Of a stretch of DNA of 64,000 nt, positions 50,868 through 61,198 are shown in pieces. Within the stretch, counting starts at the first letter, position 1. The number at the start of each line of letters is the position of its first letter. Both the position numbers and the translations under genes were made by a program. Source of the DNA: Butyrivibrio sp. INlla16. GTDB lineage: Bacteria > Bacillota > Clostridia > Lachnospirales > Lachnospiraceae. Under the pieces are notes generated by a model. It made no database searches. It saw only the letters and a list, made by a program, of their open reading frames with translations, and was not told the origin of the DNA. The stretch spans positions 1-64,000 of the forward strand of contig NZ_FMYB01000012.1 of NCBI RefSeq assembly GCF_900104155.1, in the 5' to 3' direction.

Positions 50868-52457
50868 ATGTTCAGTACAGTAATTTCAGGTGCGGTAAAA
50901 GGGATTATGCCGTATCTGATGCAGGTAGAGGTTGACACCTCTGACGGCATTCCCATGTTCAATATGGTGGGCTTCATGAGCAGCGATGTCAGGGAGGCTG
51001 CAGAGAGAGTCAAAGTCGCCTTGAAAAATGCTGGCTATCCGCTTCCTCCCATGAGGATTACGGTCAACCTCTCTCCCGCTGATATCAGAAAGTCCGGAAT
51101 CGCCGTGGATTTGCCGGTGGCAGTGGGTATCCTTTCAGCAGTCGGCGAGATTCAGGCAGATGCGCTCGAAGATACAATTGTCATCGGCGAGCTCGGACTA
51201 GACGGCGAGGTAAAGGCGGTCAGCGGAATTCTTCCGATGGTGACTCACGCCTATTCCTGCGGTTTTAAAACATGTATCCTGCCTGCGGACAATGCCCGTG
51301 AGGGAGCGGTTGTTCAGGGAATGAAGGTAATTGGTGTAAGCTCCCTTTCCGAAGTTGTGGCATATCTCAAAACCGATAAAGAGGAACGAAATTCACTGAT
51401 CATGCCCACATTAGTCGATGTCGATGCGCTTTTCAAAAATGAAGAATGCCGTGATGACTATCTAAAGGGCATGGATTTTGCAGAGATTAACGGTCAGTCT
51501 GCAGTCAAGCGAGCTGTGGAAATTGCGACTGCAGGATATCACCATATTCTTCTGATAGGCCCTCCGGGTTCGGGAAAAAGCATGGTGGCAAAGAGAATTC
51601 CTTCCATCATGCCTCCTCTTTCGAGGGACGAAGCGCTGGAAGTATCATCAATTTACAGTGTCGCGGGAATGCTGAAAAAGGGCGAAACTCTTATAACCCG
51701 GCGCCCCTTCATGAGTCCGCATCACTCGATAACCGAGTCTGCCCTTGCCGGAGGTGGATTATATCCTCATCCCGGCGTTATTTCTCTCTCCCACAGAGGT
51801 GTAATGTTTCTTGATGAAATGGCAGAATTTAAACGCAACACCTTGAATCTTTTAAGACAGCCTCTCGAGGACCGTGAGGTTCATATAGCGCGAAGCGGTG
51901 GCAATTTTTCCTATCCTGCGGATCTTCTTCTGGTTGGCGCGATGAATCCCTGCCCCTGTGGTTATTACCCGGATCTCAACAAATGCAAATGCTCGGAGTC
52001 AGAGATACGTAAGTATCTGGGCAGAATATCGGGTCCTATACTGGATCGAATCGATATCAGCATAGAAGCCGCCAAAGTGGATGTCAGCGAGCTAAGTCAT
52101 GGAACCGCTTGCAACGAAACAAGTGCAGAGATAAGAAAACGTGTGATGAGAACTGTTGAAATTCAAAGAAAGAGATTTGTATGCGAAGGTATACGTTTCA
52201 ATTCTGAGATGAGCCCCAAACAGATTCAAAAATACTGCAAACTCGGAATAAAGGAACAGCGCCTCATGGAGCAGATTTTCAACACTATGGATCTCTCCGC
52301 CCGCGCATATCACAAGGTCCTGCGAGTAGCCCGCACAATTGCGGATCTTGAATGCTCTGAAAATATCGAGGCCCGGCATCTGACCGAAGCGGCGTGTTAC
52401 AGAATGATGGATTCAAAATATTTCAGCAAAAGAGTTTCAGAAAGGAGCGTGTCATGA
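50868..52457 (+). CDS. comM: ComM/YifB-type Mg-chelatase-like AAA+ ATPase
   Basis: The 529-residue protein has an N-terminal Lon-protease-like fold domain (PMRITVNLSPADIRKSG, DLPVAVGIL), an AAA+ Mg-chelatase core with Walker A GPPGSGKSMVAKRI and Walker B MFLDEMAEF, a Cys site CPCGYYPD...CKCSE, and a C-terminal domain. ComM is a helicase for branch migration in natural transformation. The start at 50868 follows AAAGGAG; the frame extends to 50739 through the leader. The stop overlaps the dprA start (ATGA). Confidence 0.9.
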   Translation: MFSTVISGAVKGIMPYLMQVEVDTSDGIPMFNMVGFMSSDVREAAERVKVALKNAGYPLPPMRITVNLSPADIRKSGIAVDLPVAVGILSAVGEIQADALEDTIVIGELGLDGEVKAVSGILPMVTHAYSCGFKTCILPADNAREGAVVQGMKVIGVSSLSEVVAYLKTDKEERNSLIMPTLVDVDALFKNEECRDDYLKGMDFAEINGQSAVKRAVEIATAGYHHILLIGPPGSGKSMVAKRIPSIMPPLSRDEALEVSSIYSVAGMLKKGETLITRRPFMSPHHSITESALAGGGLYPHPGVISLSHRGVMFLDEMAEFKRNTLNLLRQPLEDREVHIARSGGNFSYPADLLLVGAMNPCPCGYYPDLNKCKCSESEIRKYLGRISGPILDRIDISIEAAKVDVSELSHGTACNETSAEIRKRVMRTVEIQRKRFVCEGIRFNSEMSPKQIQKYCKLGIKEQRLMEQIFNTMDLSARAYHKVLRVARTIADLECSENIEARHLTEAACYRMMDSKYFSKRVSERSVS

Positions 52458-53602
52458 TAACCGAAAATGCTTACGCATATATGCTCCATAATGTTCCGGG
52501 GCTTGGAAATAAGACTCTTATGAAACTCCTTCAGGAATTTGGAAGTTGTAAGAATATCTTTGAAGCCGATGAAAGTCTGCTAAAGAAAATCATGACTGTG
52601 AAGCAGTCCAAGGCCTTCGCCTTGAAAAGGAAGCAGTGGGATCTCGAGGCTGAATATGAGCATCTATACAATACCGGAATCGACTTTTATCACTATGGAT
52701 CAGCAGGCTATCCAATACGGCTTCTTGATATCCCGGATCCGCCCTTTGCCCTATACTGCGCCGGCAAACTTCCTGATGAGAGGAGGCCTTCCGTGTCGAT
52801 TATAGGTGCGAGAAACAGTTCCGAATACGGAAAATTTGCCGCCAAACTTTTCGGCGAAAAGCTAGCGTCCATGGGAGTTCAGATAATAAGCGGCATGGCT
52901 CGTGGCATCGACGGCATATCTCAGCAGGCCGCAGTTTATGCAGGAGGAGACTCCTATGGGGTTCTGGGCTGCGGCGTCGATATCTGTTATCCCGAGGAAA
53001 ACCGGAGTCTCTATGATGAGCTGATATCCTCCGGAGGGGTGATATCGGAATATCTTCCGGGAACGCAGCCAAAGCCGCAGTTTTTCCCGCCAAGAAACAG
53101 GATAATAAGCGGCTTGTCCGACGCTGTCCTTGTGATAGAGGCAAGAGAAAAAAGTGGCACACTTATCACTGTTGATATGGCCCTTGAACAGGGCCGTGAG
53201 GTATTCGCACTCCCCGGAAGGATCTGCGACAGCCTGAGCTACGGATGTAATTCACTGATCAGACAAGGTGCAAATATCGCGTCAAGTCCGGAAGATATCG
53301 TGGATTATCTGAAAAGAAATCTTGGGAAGAATGTTTGCAAAAAGTCTGCTGCACTTGGCGGTAATTCTTCATCCGATAAAAATGATTTCATAAATGACTC
53401 ATCCACATTTGGGCTCAATAAAACACAGGAATGCATTTTTAATTCACTGGATTTTTATCCCCAGACCACATCCGTTATTTTTGAAAAACTGTTGTCAAGT
53501 GGAATTGAAATATCGGTCGCTCAAGTCATGAACTGCCTGGTGGAATTATGCATTATGGGTATCGTATCCCAGACCGGGACCGGGTTTTATAGGCGGGGTT
53601 AA
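52454..53602 (+). CDS. dprA: DNA-processing protein DprA
   Basis: The 382-residue protein has an N-terminal helix-hairpin part (NVPGLGNKTLMKLLQEFG), the Rossmann-like DprA domain (SIIGARNSSEYG, IISGMARGIDGISQQAA, FPPRNRIISGLSDAVLVIEA) and a C-terminal winged-helix domain. DprA loads RecA on incoming single-stranded DNA. AAAGGAG precedes the ATG at 52454, which overlaps the comM stop by 4 nt; earlier in-frame codons lie inside comM and are rejected. Confidence 0.93.
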   Translation: MITENAYAYMLHNVPGLGNKTLMKLLQEFGSCKNIFEADESLLKKIMTVKQSKAFALKRKQWDLEAEYEHLYNTGIDFYHYGSAGYPIRLLDIPDPPFALYCAGKLPDERRPSVSIIGARNSSEYGKFAAKLFGEKLASMGVQIISGMARGIDGISQQAAVYAGGDSYGVLGCGVDICYPEENRSLYDELISSGGVISEYLPGTQPKPQFFPPRNRIISGLSDAVLVIEAREKSGTLITVDMALEQGREVFALPGRICDSLSYGCNSLIRQGANIASSPEDIVDYLKRNLGKNVCKKSAALGGNSSSDKNDFINDSSTFGLNKTQECIFNSLDFYPQTTSVIFEKLLSSGIEISVAQVMNCLVELCIMGIVSQTGTGFYRRG

Positions 53603-53630
53603 TCTCTGCCTACCTCCTCCCCGTTCATAT

Positions 53631-53840
53631 TCAAAGGTCGTCCCTCAAAATTACATTCGTGCAGTCATAGGTAAGCTCTATACCATTTTCATTCAGTGCC
53701 TCACCAATTCCGGATTGTCCATTCTCAAGCTTTATTCTTGATCCCAGATCGAAGGGCTTATATATACTGATCTCAAGTCCTGCAAACATATCCTTTATTA
53801 CATCATTTGCCGCAAGACCTACAACTGCAGGGTAATGCTC
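53631..53840 (-). pseudogene. Remnant of an MscS-family mechanosensitive channel gene
   Basis: The frame reads LAANDVIKDMFAGLEI, IYKPFDLGSRIKLENG and G(I)GEAL, then a tail GIELTYDCTNVIL, stop. The first part matches the pore helix and upper beta domain of MscS proteins; the tail looks like their C-terminus, so the middle (normally about 100 residues) is deleted. A stop lies just upstream and the N-terminal helices are absent. It is not functional. Confidence 0.75.
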
Positions 53841-53899
53841 TCAATATATAAACCAATCATCATATTCTTCTGCCTTCCAAATTCAAAGTACATTTGATA

Positions 53900-55048
53900 T
53901 TATGCCATAAGCATACGGAACATTTCGATTACCTGCTCCTTGGTTGCCTCACGAGGATTGCCGGGATAGCAAGCATCGTTAAGAGCATCTGTTGCAAGTG
54001 TATCGAGGTCCTCTTCCTTGATCTTATCAAGAGTCTTCGGAATACCAACATCCTCAGAGAGCTTCTTAACAGCGGCAATTGCAGCATCTCTGTACTCTTC
54101 CTGGCTCATGTTATCTACGCCCTCAACACCCATTGCTCTTGCAACCTCGCGAAGTCTCTCGCCGGTGTGCTCGCGGTTGAACTCCATGGAGATAGGAAGG
54201 AACATAGCGCAGGCAACACCATGAGGAGTATCATAGTGAGCTGAAAGTGTATGAGCCATAGCGTGGTCAATTCCAAGGCCTACGTTGGAGAAGCCCATTC
54301 CTGCGATGTACTGACCAAGTGCCATTCCCTCACGGCCTTCCTTGGTATTTTCAACAGCGCCGCGAAGATTCTTGGAGATAAGTCTGATAGCCTCGAGATG
54401 GAACATGTCTGTCATCTCCCAGGCTGCTCTTGTTGTATAACCTTCGATTGCATGTGTAAGCGCATCCATACCTGTTGCTGCTGTAAGTCCCTTAGGCATC
54501 GAGCTCATCATCTCGGGATCAACGATAGCAACGATGGGCATATCGTGTGTATCAACACATACGAACTTTCTCTCTTTTTCAACATCCGTGATAACGTAGT
54601 TGATAGTTACCTCTGCAGCGGTTCCTGCTGTTGTGGGAATTGCAATGATCGGAACACAAGGGTTCTTTGTGGGTGCAACACCTTCAAGTGAACGAACATC
54701 AGCAAACTCAGGGTTTGTGATGATTATACCGATGGCCTTGGAGGTATCCATTGAAGATCCGCCACCAACAGCAACAATGCAGTCAGCACCTGACTTTTTG
54801 AAGGCTTCAACGCCGTTCTTTACGTTCTCAATTGTGGGATTGGGTTTGATATCGGAATATATCTCGTAAGGAATCTTAGCTCCGTCGAGAAGATCTGTAA
54901 CCTTTGATGTTACCCCGAACTTGATAAGATCGGGATCAGAAGCCACGAATGCTTTTTTGAATCCGTTGTTGTTAATCTCGTTAACTGCTTCTGCGATGGC
55001 ACCTGCTCCATGATAGGATGTGCCGTTTAATGAAATTCTGTTTGCCAT
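53900..55048 (-). CDS. Iron-containing alcohol dehydrogenase
   Basis: The 382-residue protein belongs to the group III (Fe-dependent) alcohol dehydrogenases: NAD site GGGSSMDTSKAIGI, PTTAGTAAEV, metal-site region GMDALTHAIEGYT with GIDHAMAHTLSAHYDTPHG. Likely reduces aldehydes in fermentation (butanol, ethanol or 1,3-propanediol type), which cannot be fixed from sequence. GGGAGGC lies before the ATG. A TetR-type gene lies upstream in the same direction. Confidence 0.9.
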   Translation of the reverse strand: MANRISLNGTSYHGAGAIAEAVNEINNNGFKKAFVASDPDLIKFGVTSKVTDLLDGAKIPYEIYSDIKPNPTIENVKNGVEAFKKSGADCIVAVGGGSSMDTSKAIGIIITNPEFADVRSLEGVAPTKNPCVPIIAIPTTAGTAAEVTINYVITDVEKERKFVCVDTHDMPIVAIVDPEMMSSMPKGLTAATGMDALTHAIEGYTTRAAWEMTDMFHLEAIRLISKNLRGAVENTKEGREGMALGQYIAGMGFSNVGLGIDHAMAHTLSAHYDTPHGVACAMFLPISMEFNREHTGERLREVARAMGVEGVDNMSQEEYRDAAIAAVKKLSEDVGIPKTLDKIKEEDLDTLATDALNDACYPGNPREATKEQVIEMFRMLMA

Positions 55049-55144
55049 TATAAATGCCTCCCATAAAAAATTATTATTTTGCCTGCGTTACACAGACATT
55101 ACCTACCACTTAAAACCTTAGCATTTATGGGATACAAATATAAG

Positions 55145-55717
55145 TTACACTTTTGATATTTTGTTCCATGATATTCCAAGCTCGGAAAAGAGTTTTGCAA
55201 TCGGAGCCGGCATGGCGTCTATCATCAGATCAGCAAGTTCTGACTCTGATTCCTTCATGCCTTTAAGCACCCACTGAACTGTCATATAAATTGAGGCCTG
55301 ACAGTACATTTCCAGAAGCTTTCGTGTTTTCTTATCCGGAAGCTTCCCTGTCTTTTCCCTTATGAGTCTGCAGTAAAACTCATAAATCATGATAAAGTCA
55401 TGTTCCTTGAGGTTGTTTTGCTCATCAAAGCGAAAGGCTGCAGAAAAGAATACTCTCTCAGCCTTTATGTACTTGAATTTCTTTATAAGTCCCTCTTTCA
55501 GATTTTCCTTACTGCCCATTTCTTTAAAGGACTGCTCAAGGAGTCTGTCGAAGTACCAGTTTATGAGGTCGTACTTATCTATAAAATTGCGGTAGAACGT
55601 CTGCCTTGAAACACCACAGATATCCACAATTTGTTTTACCGTAATATTCTCAACAGAGGTTGTTTTCATGCACTCCTTAATTGCCTCTGCAAGCCTGTAT
55701 TTACTGTCGTTGTTCAT
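55145..55717 (-). CDS. TetR-family regulator
   Basis: The 190-residue protein has an N-terminal helix-turn-helix (ENITVKQIVDICGVSRQTFY, RNFIDKYDLINWYF) and an all-helical C-terminal region. The N-terminus resembles DhaS-type TetR regulators of dihydroxyacetone and alcohol metabolism. It precedes the Fe-alcohol dehydrogenase gene by about 95 bp in the same direction, suggesting it controls that gene. Confidence 0.8.
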   Translation of the reverse strand: MNNDSKYRLAEAIKECMKTTSVENITVKQIVDICGVSRQTFYRNFIDKYDLINWYFDRLLEQSFKEMGSKENLKEGLIKKFKYIKAERVFFSAAFRFDEQNNLKEHDFIMIYEFYCRLIREKTGKLPDKKTRKLLEMYCQASIYMTVQWVLKGMKESESELADLMIDAMPAPIAKLFSELGISWNKISKV

Positions 55718-55743
55718 GATAATTTGCGTTCCTTATATTTTTC

Positions 55744-57120
55744 TTATTTCCTATCAGCAATCTTTCTAAACTCTTTGTTCCTCACAATAAAATACACACT
55801 TAAAGTTACTGTCCCTGTTATAACCCAGGAAATCGGATATACGCGGAAAAGTGCCTCAAAAGTATGATGACTCGGAATATAGGTAAATACATAAATCAGC
55901 CTGAAGACGCAGGTTCCAAAAATAGATATAACCGCAGGCGCCAGAGAATGGTTCATTCCTCTTAGTGCGCCACCACTGATTTCATAAGATCCTATAAGGA
56001 AATGCAGTACGAACGCTGTCATTATTCTTTTCATGGCAAACTCTGTTACCGCCTGATCGGTTGTAAATAGCTGAATCGCCTGATATCTGAAGGTCACCAG
56101 CAAAAATACTACCGTAGCAGACACCCCGATTCCACACAGCATGCAAATCCTGAATACTTTTTTGCAGCGATCGAAATTGCAGGCGCCGTAGTTCTGACTG
56201 GTGAAAGTTACTGCAGACTGTGCAAAAGCACTCATTGCACAATACGAAATGAAATCAAAATTGGTTGCGGCAGTTGAACCTGCAATCGCATCTGCTCCAA
56301 AGCTGTTTACAGCAGACTGAATCACAACATTGGAAAGAGAAAAAACTGCGCCTTGAAGCCCCGCCGGAAGGCCTATCTTCATCATACGGATGAGGTACTT
56401 CTTTTTAATGGAAAGCTTTTTAAACTCCAATCTGAACGGTTCTTCCTCCGTCACCAGAAAGCTCAGAACAAGCCCCGCACTGAACATATTTGAAAGCACC
56501 GTCGCCAAAGCAACTCCGATTACATGCAGATGGAACACCACAACAAAAAGAAGATTCAAAAGAATGTTTATTACTCCTGCAATCATCATGGCATACAGAG
56601 GGCGCTTCGAATCTCCCTTACTCCTAAGGATCGCCGAGCCATAGTTGTATATCATTACTGCAGGCATTCCAAGGAAATAAATGCGAAGATAAACGATTGC
56701 AAGAGACATAACATTCTGCGGCGCACCCATAAGTATCAGAATCGGTTTTGATATAAAAAAGCCAATAAAAACGAGTGCAATACCCGCGATGAGAGAAACC
56801 GCAATTACCGTGTGCACAGTCTCCTTTATCTGGTCATTTCTTCCTCTTCCGATTTCCATGGCGATAAGAGCATTTGCACCAACGGACAAGCCGATAAAAA
56901 AGCTGATAAGAAGTCCGATTACCGATGAGTTGCTTCCTACCGCTGCCATCGCCTCCGAAGAAGCGAATCTTCCGACCACAGCAAGGTCAGCAGCATTAAA
57001 AAGCTGCTGTAATATACTGGAAATAGCAAGCGGAAGTGCAAAGATAACAATTTTATCCAGCAAACTCCCGCTTAGCATGTCATATTGTTTTTTAGTTTTA
57101 TCAGATAATCTATTATTCAT
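55744..57120 (-). CDS. MATE-family efflux transporter
   Basis: The 458-residue protein has 12 membrane helices in two related halves with the N-terminal IFALPLAISSILQQLFNAAD and VGRFASSEAMAAVG typical of MATE exporters (NorM/DinF group). It exports drugs or metabolites with sodium or protons. No clear ribosome site lies before the ATG at 57120. It starts 59 bp from the metallophosphoesterase gene. Confidence 0.9.
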   Translation of the reverse strand: MNNRLSDKTKKQYDMLSGSLLDKIVIFALPLAISSILQQLFNAADLAVVGRFASSEAMAAVGSNSSVIGLLISFFIGLSVGANALIAMEIGRGRNDQIKETVHTVIAVSLIAGIALVFIGFFISKPILILMGAPQNVMSLAIVYLRIYFLGMPAVMIYNYGSAILRSKGDSKRPLYAMMIAGVINILLNLLFVVVFHLHVIGVALATVLSNMFSAGLVLSFLVTEEEPFRLEFKKLSIKKKYLIRMMKIGLPAGLQGAVFSLSNVVIQSAVNSFGADAIAGSTAATNFDFISYCAMSAFAQSAVTFTSQNYGACNFDRCKKVFRICMLCGIGVSATVVFLLVTFRYQAIQLFTTDQAVTEFAMKRIMTAFVLHFLIGSYEISGGALRGMNHSLAPAVISIFGTCVFRLIYVFTYIPSHHTFEALFRVYPISWVITGTVTLSVYFIVRNKEFRKIADRK

Positions 57121-57179
57121 ATATATTATTATCGCAGAATCTTATTCGGTCTGCAAAAGCAAAATCCGAACTGCGATAT

Positions 57180-58010
57180 TTAATCAATCTCGATAATCAC
57201 CACTTCCGGATGATTGAAAAACCTTGGAAGCGGTATTCTCTCCCTTGAAAGGCCTCTGCTTACAATCATTTTGGTTTTATCAGATAAAGTATGAAGCCCA
57301 TCGACATATTTAGGGAAAAGGCCCTGATCCGGCGCTTCTACTCCGTACTTTGTAAAGGGAATTCTCCACTGTCCGCCGTGAGCATGTCCTGCTACAACAA
57401 GGTCAAAATTATAATCCTTATACACATCTACCTTTTCAGGTCTGTGTGACAAAAGAATCTTGTAATTATCCGATGTGGTCATGGCGCTTTCAAGCTGCTT
57501 TCTCCACTCATCCATGGACATATAGGTGGGATCATCAACTCCGCAGATGTCTATTGTATTCCCACGAACTTCAAGTTCAGTGTTGCCACCTTCAAGCACT
57601 GTCACTCCGACAGTTTTAAGATATTCCTTCATCTCCTGTACTCTGCCGCTCCAAAACTCGTGGTTCCCGGCAACATAATAGCAGGGATATTCGGTAGCAA
57701 GTTTTTCAATAATCATTTTCGAATTGGAATCATCAAATCTATCATCGAAAATATCTCCTGATAAAAGTACTGCATCCACCTCTTCCTTATCAATCATATT
57801 TTTAAGTTTTTCCTGGTCTTTTCCGTAATAACAAGAATGGAGGTCCGTGATAAGTGCAAAACGCACGTGACCGGTAATTTTGCCGCCACTTTCAAGCTTA
57901 AAATTCTCTGTTACAGGGATTTCAAACCATGCGGTAAGCGCAAGGATAATAAATAAAAGAATGATTATTATCCATAAAAGCTTTTTGTTACTTCGTGTTT
58001 CTTTTTTCAT
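57180..58010 (-). CDS. Membrane-anchored metallophosphoesterase
   Basis: The 276-residue protein has an N-terminal membrane helix (about 10-28) and a calcineurin-like phosphoesterase domain: ITDLHSCYYG, LLSGDIFDDR, VAGNHEFWSG, and VAGHAHGGQW. This matches the YkuE-like group. The catalytic domain would face outward. Substrate unknown; related YkuE proteins have been suggested to hydrolyse lipid or phosphate diesters at the membrane. Confidence 0.87.
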   Translation of the reverse strand: MKKETRSNKKLLWIIIILLFIILALTAWFEIPVTENFKLESGGKITGHVRFALITDLHSCYYGKDQEKLKNMIDKEEVDAVLLSGDIFDDRFDDSNSKMIIEKLATEYPCYYVAGNHEFWSGRVQEMKEYLKTVGVTVLEGGNTELEVRGNTIDICGVDDPTYMSMDEWRKQLESAMTTSDNYKILLSHRPEKVDVYKDYNFDLVVAGHAHGGQWRIPFTKYGVEAPDQGLFPKYVDGLHTLSDKTKMIVSRGLSRERIPLPRFFNHPEVVIIEID

Positions 58011-58083
58011 CTAACTATATTTTCCTTGTCTTATATATTTCTCTTTTGTCTTCCCCCATCAAAATATGCTTCATTGCATAAGC

Positions 58084-59307
58084 TCATAGCAAAAACTCCG
58101 CCATGCAGTAATTGCTGATATCAAGTCCCTTATCGATGAGTCGAATACTATCCCCTTCACGAATCATGAGCCCGTCAGATACAAGCTCATTTATTACATC
58201 GCCGTAAACTTCGTCAATCTCACGGTCAAATCTTTTTTTGAATTCCTCCACTGAAACACCGCATATCATGCGAAGTCCAAGGAACATAAACTCCTCCATC
58301 CGGGATTTAACATCGAGTTTTTCTATATCCTCCCGTATGCTTTCCGGTCTGAAATCATCACTTACATTTTTATCTAAAGAAAGGCACTTCAGATATTTTT
58401 GAAAATCCGCGGTATTATGGAAGCGCTCGGCTCTCATGAGTGACGCTGCTCCAAGACCGAATCCGATGTAATCACCGCCCTGCCAATAACGCTTATTGTG
58501 AAGGCACTCAAAACCTTTTGTCGCATAATTTGATATCTCATATCTGTGGTAACCATTTTCAGCGAGAATCGCCTTAGTTAGCCGATACATTACGCGCTCT
58601 GTTTCTTCATCGGGAAGCGGAAGATACACATTTTCGCTTGCAACATTAGTCGTATCACCACTTTTTTCAAGCTGCTCCGCCTCGTCTCCATATATCTGAT
58701 AGAAAGGGGTCCCCTCCTCGATTATGAGACTATACGCAGAGATATGTTCAGGCTTTGGATCAAGTTTGCAGACAAACTCCAGATTACTTTTCCAGTCCTC
58801 GAGGCTCTGCCCCGGAAGGGCACTCATCATATCCACATTTATATTATCAAAACCTGCTGCCCGGGCATTTTTAAAGCATTCCTCAAACTGTGACAGATTA
58901 TGAATCCTTCCAAGGCGCTGTAGTTCTTCGTCCTTTGCGGACTGAAGCCCTATGCTCAGTCTGTTTATTCCCGATTCATGGTAGAGCTTAAGGGCATCAA
59001 AATCAGCTGTTCCCGGATTACATTCGATAGTTATTTCAGCATCCGCAGAGAGGTTGTACCGCGCCTTCAATATGTCCATTATTTCCGCGATAAACTGCGG
59101 TTCCACGGAAGTAGGTGTTCCGCCACCGAAGAAAACAGATACAACTTCATAATCTCCGCATTCATCCGCCGCTGATTCTATTTCTTTTTTCAGGGCATCA
59201 AAATAAAGTGCCTGCTGCTGTCTCCCCTCCGGAAAGGAGAGAAAGTCGCAGTACAGGCACTTCTGTATACAAAATGGTATGTGGATGTAGATACCAAGTG
59301 AAGTCAT
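58084..59307 (-). CDS. hemW: HemW-like radical SAM heme chaperone
   Basis: The 407-residue protein has the radical SAM motif CIQKCLYCDF (CxxxCxxC) near the N-terminus, FFGGGTPTS, and a HemN_C-type end. HemW proteins differ from coproporphyrinogen oxidase HemN and are thought to deliver heme. The ATG at 59307 shares its first base with the lepA stop and has GAGGGAA upstream. lepA-hemW is a conserved order in Firmicutes; the usual next gene hrcA is missing here. Confidence 0.9.
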   Translation of the reverse strand: MTSLGIYIHIPFCIQKCLYCDFLSFPEGRQQQALYFDALKKEIESAADECGDYEVVSVFFGGGTPTSVEPQFIAEIMDILKARYNLSADAEITIECNPGTADFDALKLYHESGINRLSIGLQSAKDEELQRLGRIHNLSQFEECFKNARAAGFDNINVDMMSALPGQSLEDWKSNLEFVCKLDPKPEHISAYSLIIEEGTPFYQIYGDEAEQLEKSGDTTNVASENVYLPLPDEETERVMYRLTKAILAENGYHRYEISNYATKGFECLHNKRYWQGGDYIGFGLGAASLMRAERFHNTADFQKYLKCLSLDKNVSDDFRPESIREDIEKLDVKSRMEEFMFLGLRMICGVSVEEFKKRFDREIDEVYGDVINELVSDGLMIREGDSIRLIDKGLDISNYCMAEFLL

Positions 59308-61124
59308 CAATTTCCCTCATCCAGTTTTAATACGCTGAGGAAGGCCTGCTGGGGTATCTCTACGCTGCCGATCTGGCGCATCTTCTTTTTACCTTCCTTT
59401 TGTTTCTCAAGGAGCTTCCTCTTACGGCTGATATCACCACCGTAGCACTTCGCAAGCACGTCCTTACGCATAGCCTTGACAGTCTCTCTGGCGATAACCT
59501 TTCCGCCGATTGCTGCCTGGATCGGAATCTCAAAGAGGTGTCTCGGGATCTCGCCCTTTAACTTCTCGCACATCTTACGGCCGCGATCGTACGCTCCGTC
59601 CTTGTGTACGATGAATGAAAGTGCATCAACCTGCTCATGATTTATCAAAATATCAAGCTTAACAAGTGTAGACTGCTCGTAGCCTTTTATCTCATAATCA
59701 AAGGATGCATAGCCTCTTGAACGTGATTTTAAAGCATCGAAGAAGTCATAAATAATCTCATTAAGCGGAAGCTCGTACTTAAGAACCGCTCTGGTAGCCT
59801 CGATGTATTCGGTACTGATGTATCTGCCTCGTCTCTCCTGACAAAGCTGCATGATGGATCCGACATAGTCCGTAGTAACCATGATCTCACCGTTTACAAT
59901 GGGCTCCTCCATAAATTCAATCTCCGCAGGATCAGGGAGATTTGCAGGGTTTGTCAAATCAAACACTGTGCCGTCGGTCTTGTGCACCTTATAAACAACG
60001 CCCGGTGCTGTGGTTACAAGGTCGAGATTGTACTCTCTCTCAAGTCTCTCCTGAATTACCTCAAGATGTAACAGTCCAAGGAAACCTGCACGGAATCCAA
60101 AGCCCAGAGCCTGTGAAGTCTCAGGTTCATAGAAAAGCGAAGCATCGTTAAGCTGGAGCTTTTCAAGCGCATCACGAAGCTCCGGATATCTTGCGGTATC
60201 TGCCGGGTAAAGTCCGCAGTAAACCATGGGCATTACCTTTTTATAACCGGGCAGCGCTTCCTCGCAAGGATTTAACGCATCCGTAACTGTATCACCGACA
60301 CGCGCATCCTGGATATTTTTAATTGAAGCGGTAAAGTATCCTACGCTTCCTGCTGACAATTCATCGCAGGGGATAAACTGTCCGGGGCCGAAATAGCCCA
60401 CTTCAACAACTTCCCATGAGGCTCCTGAAGCCATGCACTTAGCGGTCATTCCTTTTTTCAGAACACCGTCCCTTACTCTGACAAAGACGATAACTCCGCG
60501 ATATGAATCATATACCGAATCAAAAATGAGCGCCTTAAGAGGCTTATTCGCATCACCTGTAGGTGCGGGAATTCTGTGCACAACAGCCTCGAGCACATCC
60601 TCAATTCCCGTTCCCAGTTTTGCGGAAACAAGAGGTGCATCATGGGCCTCAATACCGATGACATCCTCGATTTCTTCCTTTACTTCGTCCGGTCTGGCAC
60701 TGGGAAGATCTATTTTATTTATCACAGGAAAGACATCCAGGTCGTGGTCAAGGGCCAGATAAACGTTTGCAAGAGTCTGCGCCTCTACGCCCTGAGTTGC
60801 ATCGACAACCAGAATCGCACCGTCGCAGGCTGCAAGACTTCTTGAAACCTCATATCCGAAATCCACGTGGCCGGGAGTATCAATCATATTGAAAACATAC
60901 TCCTCGCCGTCCTTAGCCTTATATACCATTCGCACAGCCTGAGATTTGATGGTTATACCTCTCTCACGCTCAATGTCCATGTTATCCAGCACCTGGTTCT
61001 GCATCTCTCTACTGGTGAGAACACCCGTGGTCTCAATCATACGATCGGCAAGTGTTGACTTACCGTGATCAATATGAGCCACTATGCAAAAATTCCTGAT
61101 TTTACTCTGATCAAATTCTGACAT
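59307..61124 (-). CDS. lepA: Elongation factor 4 (LepA)
   Basis: The 605-residue GTPase shows [39 protein letters not shown], and the C-terminal LepA-specific basic domain [20 protein letters not shown]. LepA acts on ribosomes during translation or assembly. Length and all motifs are normal for the family. The start at 61124 has AAGGAA upstream. Confidence 0.97.
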   Translation of the reverse strand: MSEFDQSKIRNFCIVAHIDHGKSTLADRMIETTGVLTSREMQNQVLDNMDIERERGITIKSQAVRMVYKAKDGEEYVFNMIDTPGHVDFGYEVSRSLAACDGAILVVDATQGVEAQTLANVYLALDHDLDVFPVINKIDLPSARPDEVKEEIEDVIGIEAHDAPLVSAKLGTGIEDVLEAVVHRIPAPTGDANKPLKALIFDSVYDSYRGVIVFVRVRDGVLKKGMTAKCMASGASWEVVEVGYFGPGQFIPCDELSAGSVGYFTASIKNIQDARVGDTVTDALNPCEEALPGYKKVMPMVYCGLYPADTARYPELRDALEKLQLNDASLFYEPETSQALGFGFRAGFLGLLHLEVIQERLEREYNLDLVTTAPGVVYKVHKTDGTVFDLTNPANLPDPAEIEFMEEPIVNGEIMVTTDYVGSIMQLCQERRGRYISTEYIEATRAVLKYELPLNEIIYDFFDALKSRSRGYASFDYEIKGYEQSTLVKLDILINHEQVDALSFIVHKDGAYDRGRKMCEKLKGEIPRHLFEIPIQAAIGGKVIARETVKAMRKDVLAKCYGGDISRKRKLLEKQKEGKKKMRQIGSVEIPQQAFLSVLKLDEGN

Positions 61125-61198
61125 TTAAAAATCCATTCCTTACTAATTTGTTTCAATGATGCCTATACATCCTGAAACATGATACCATAACATGCAGC

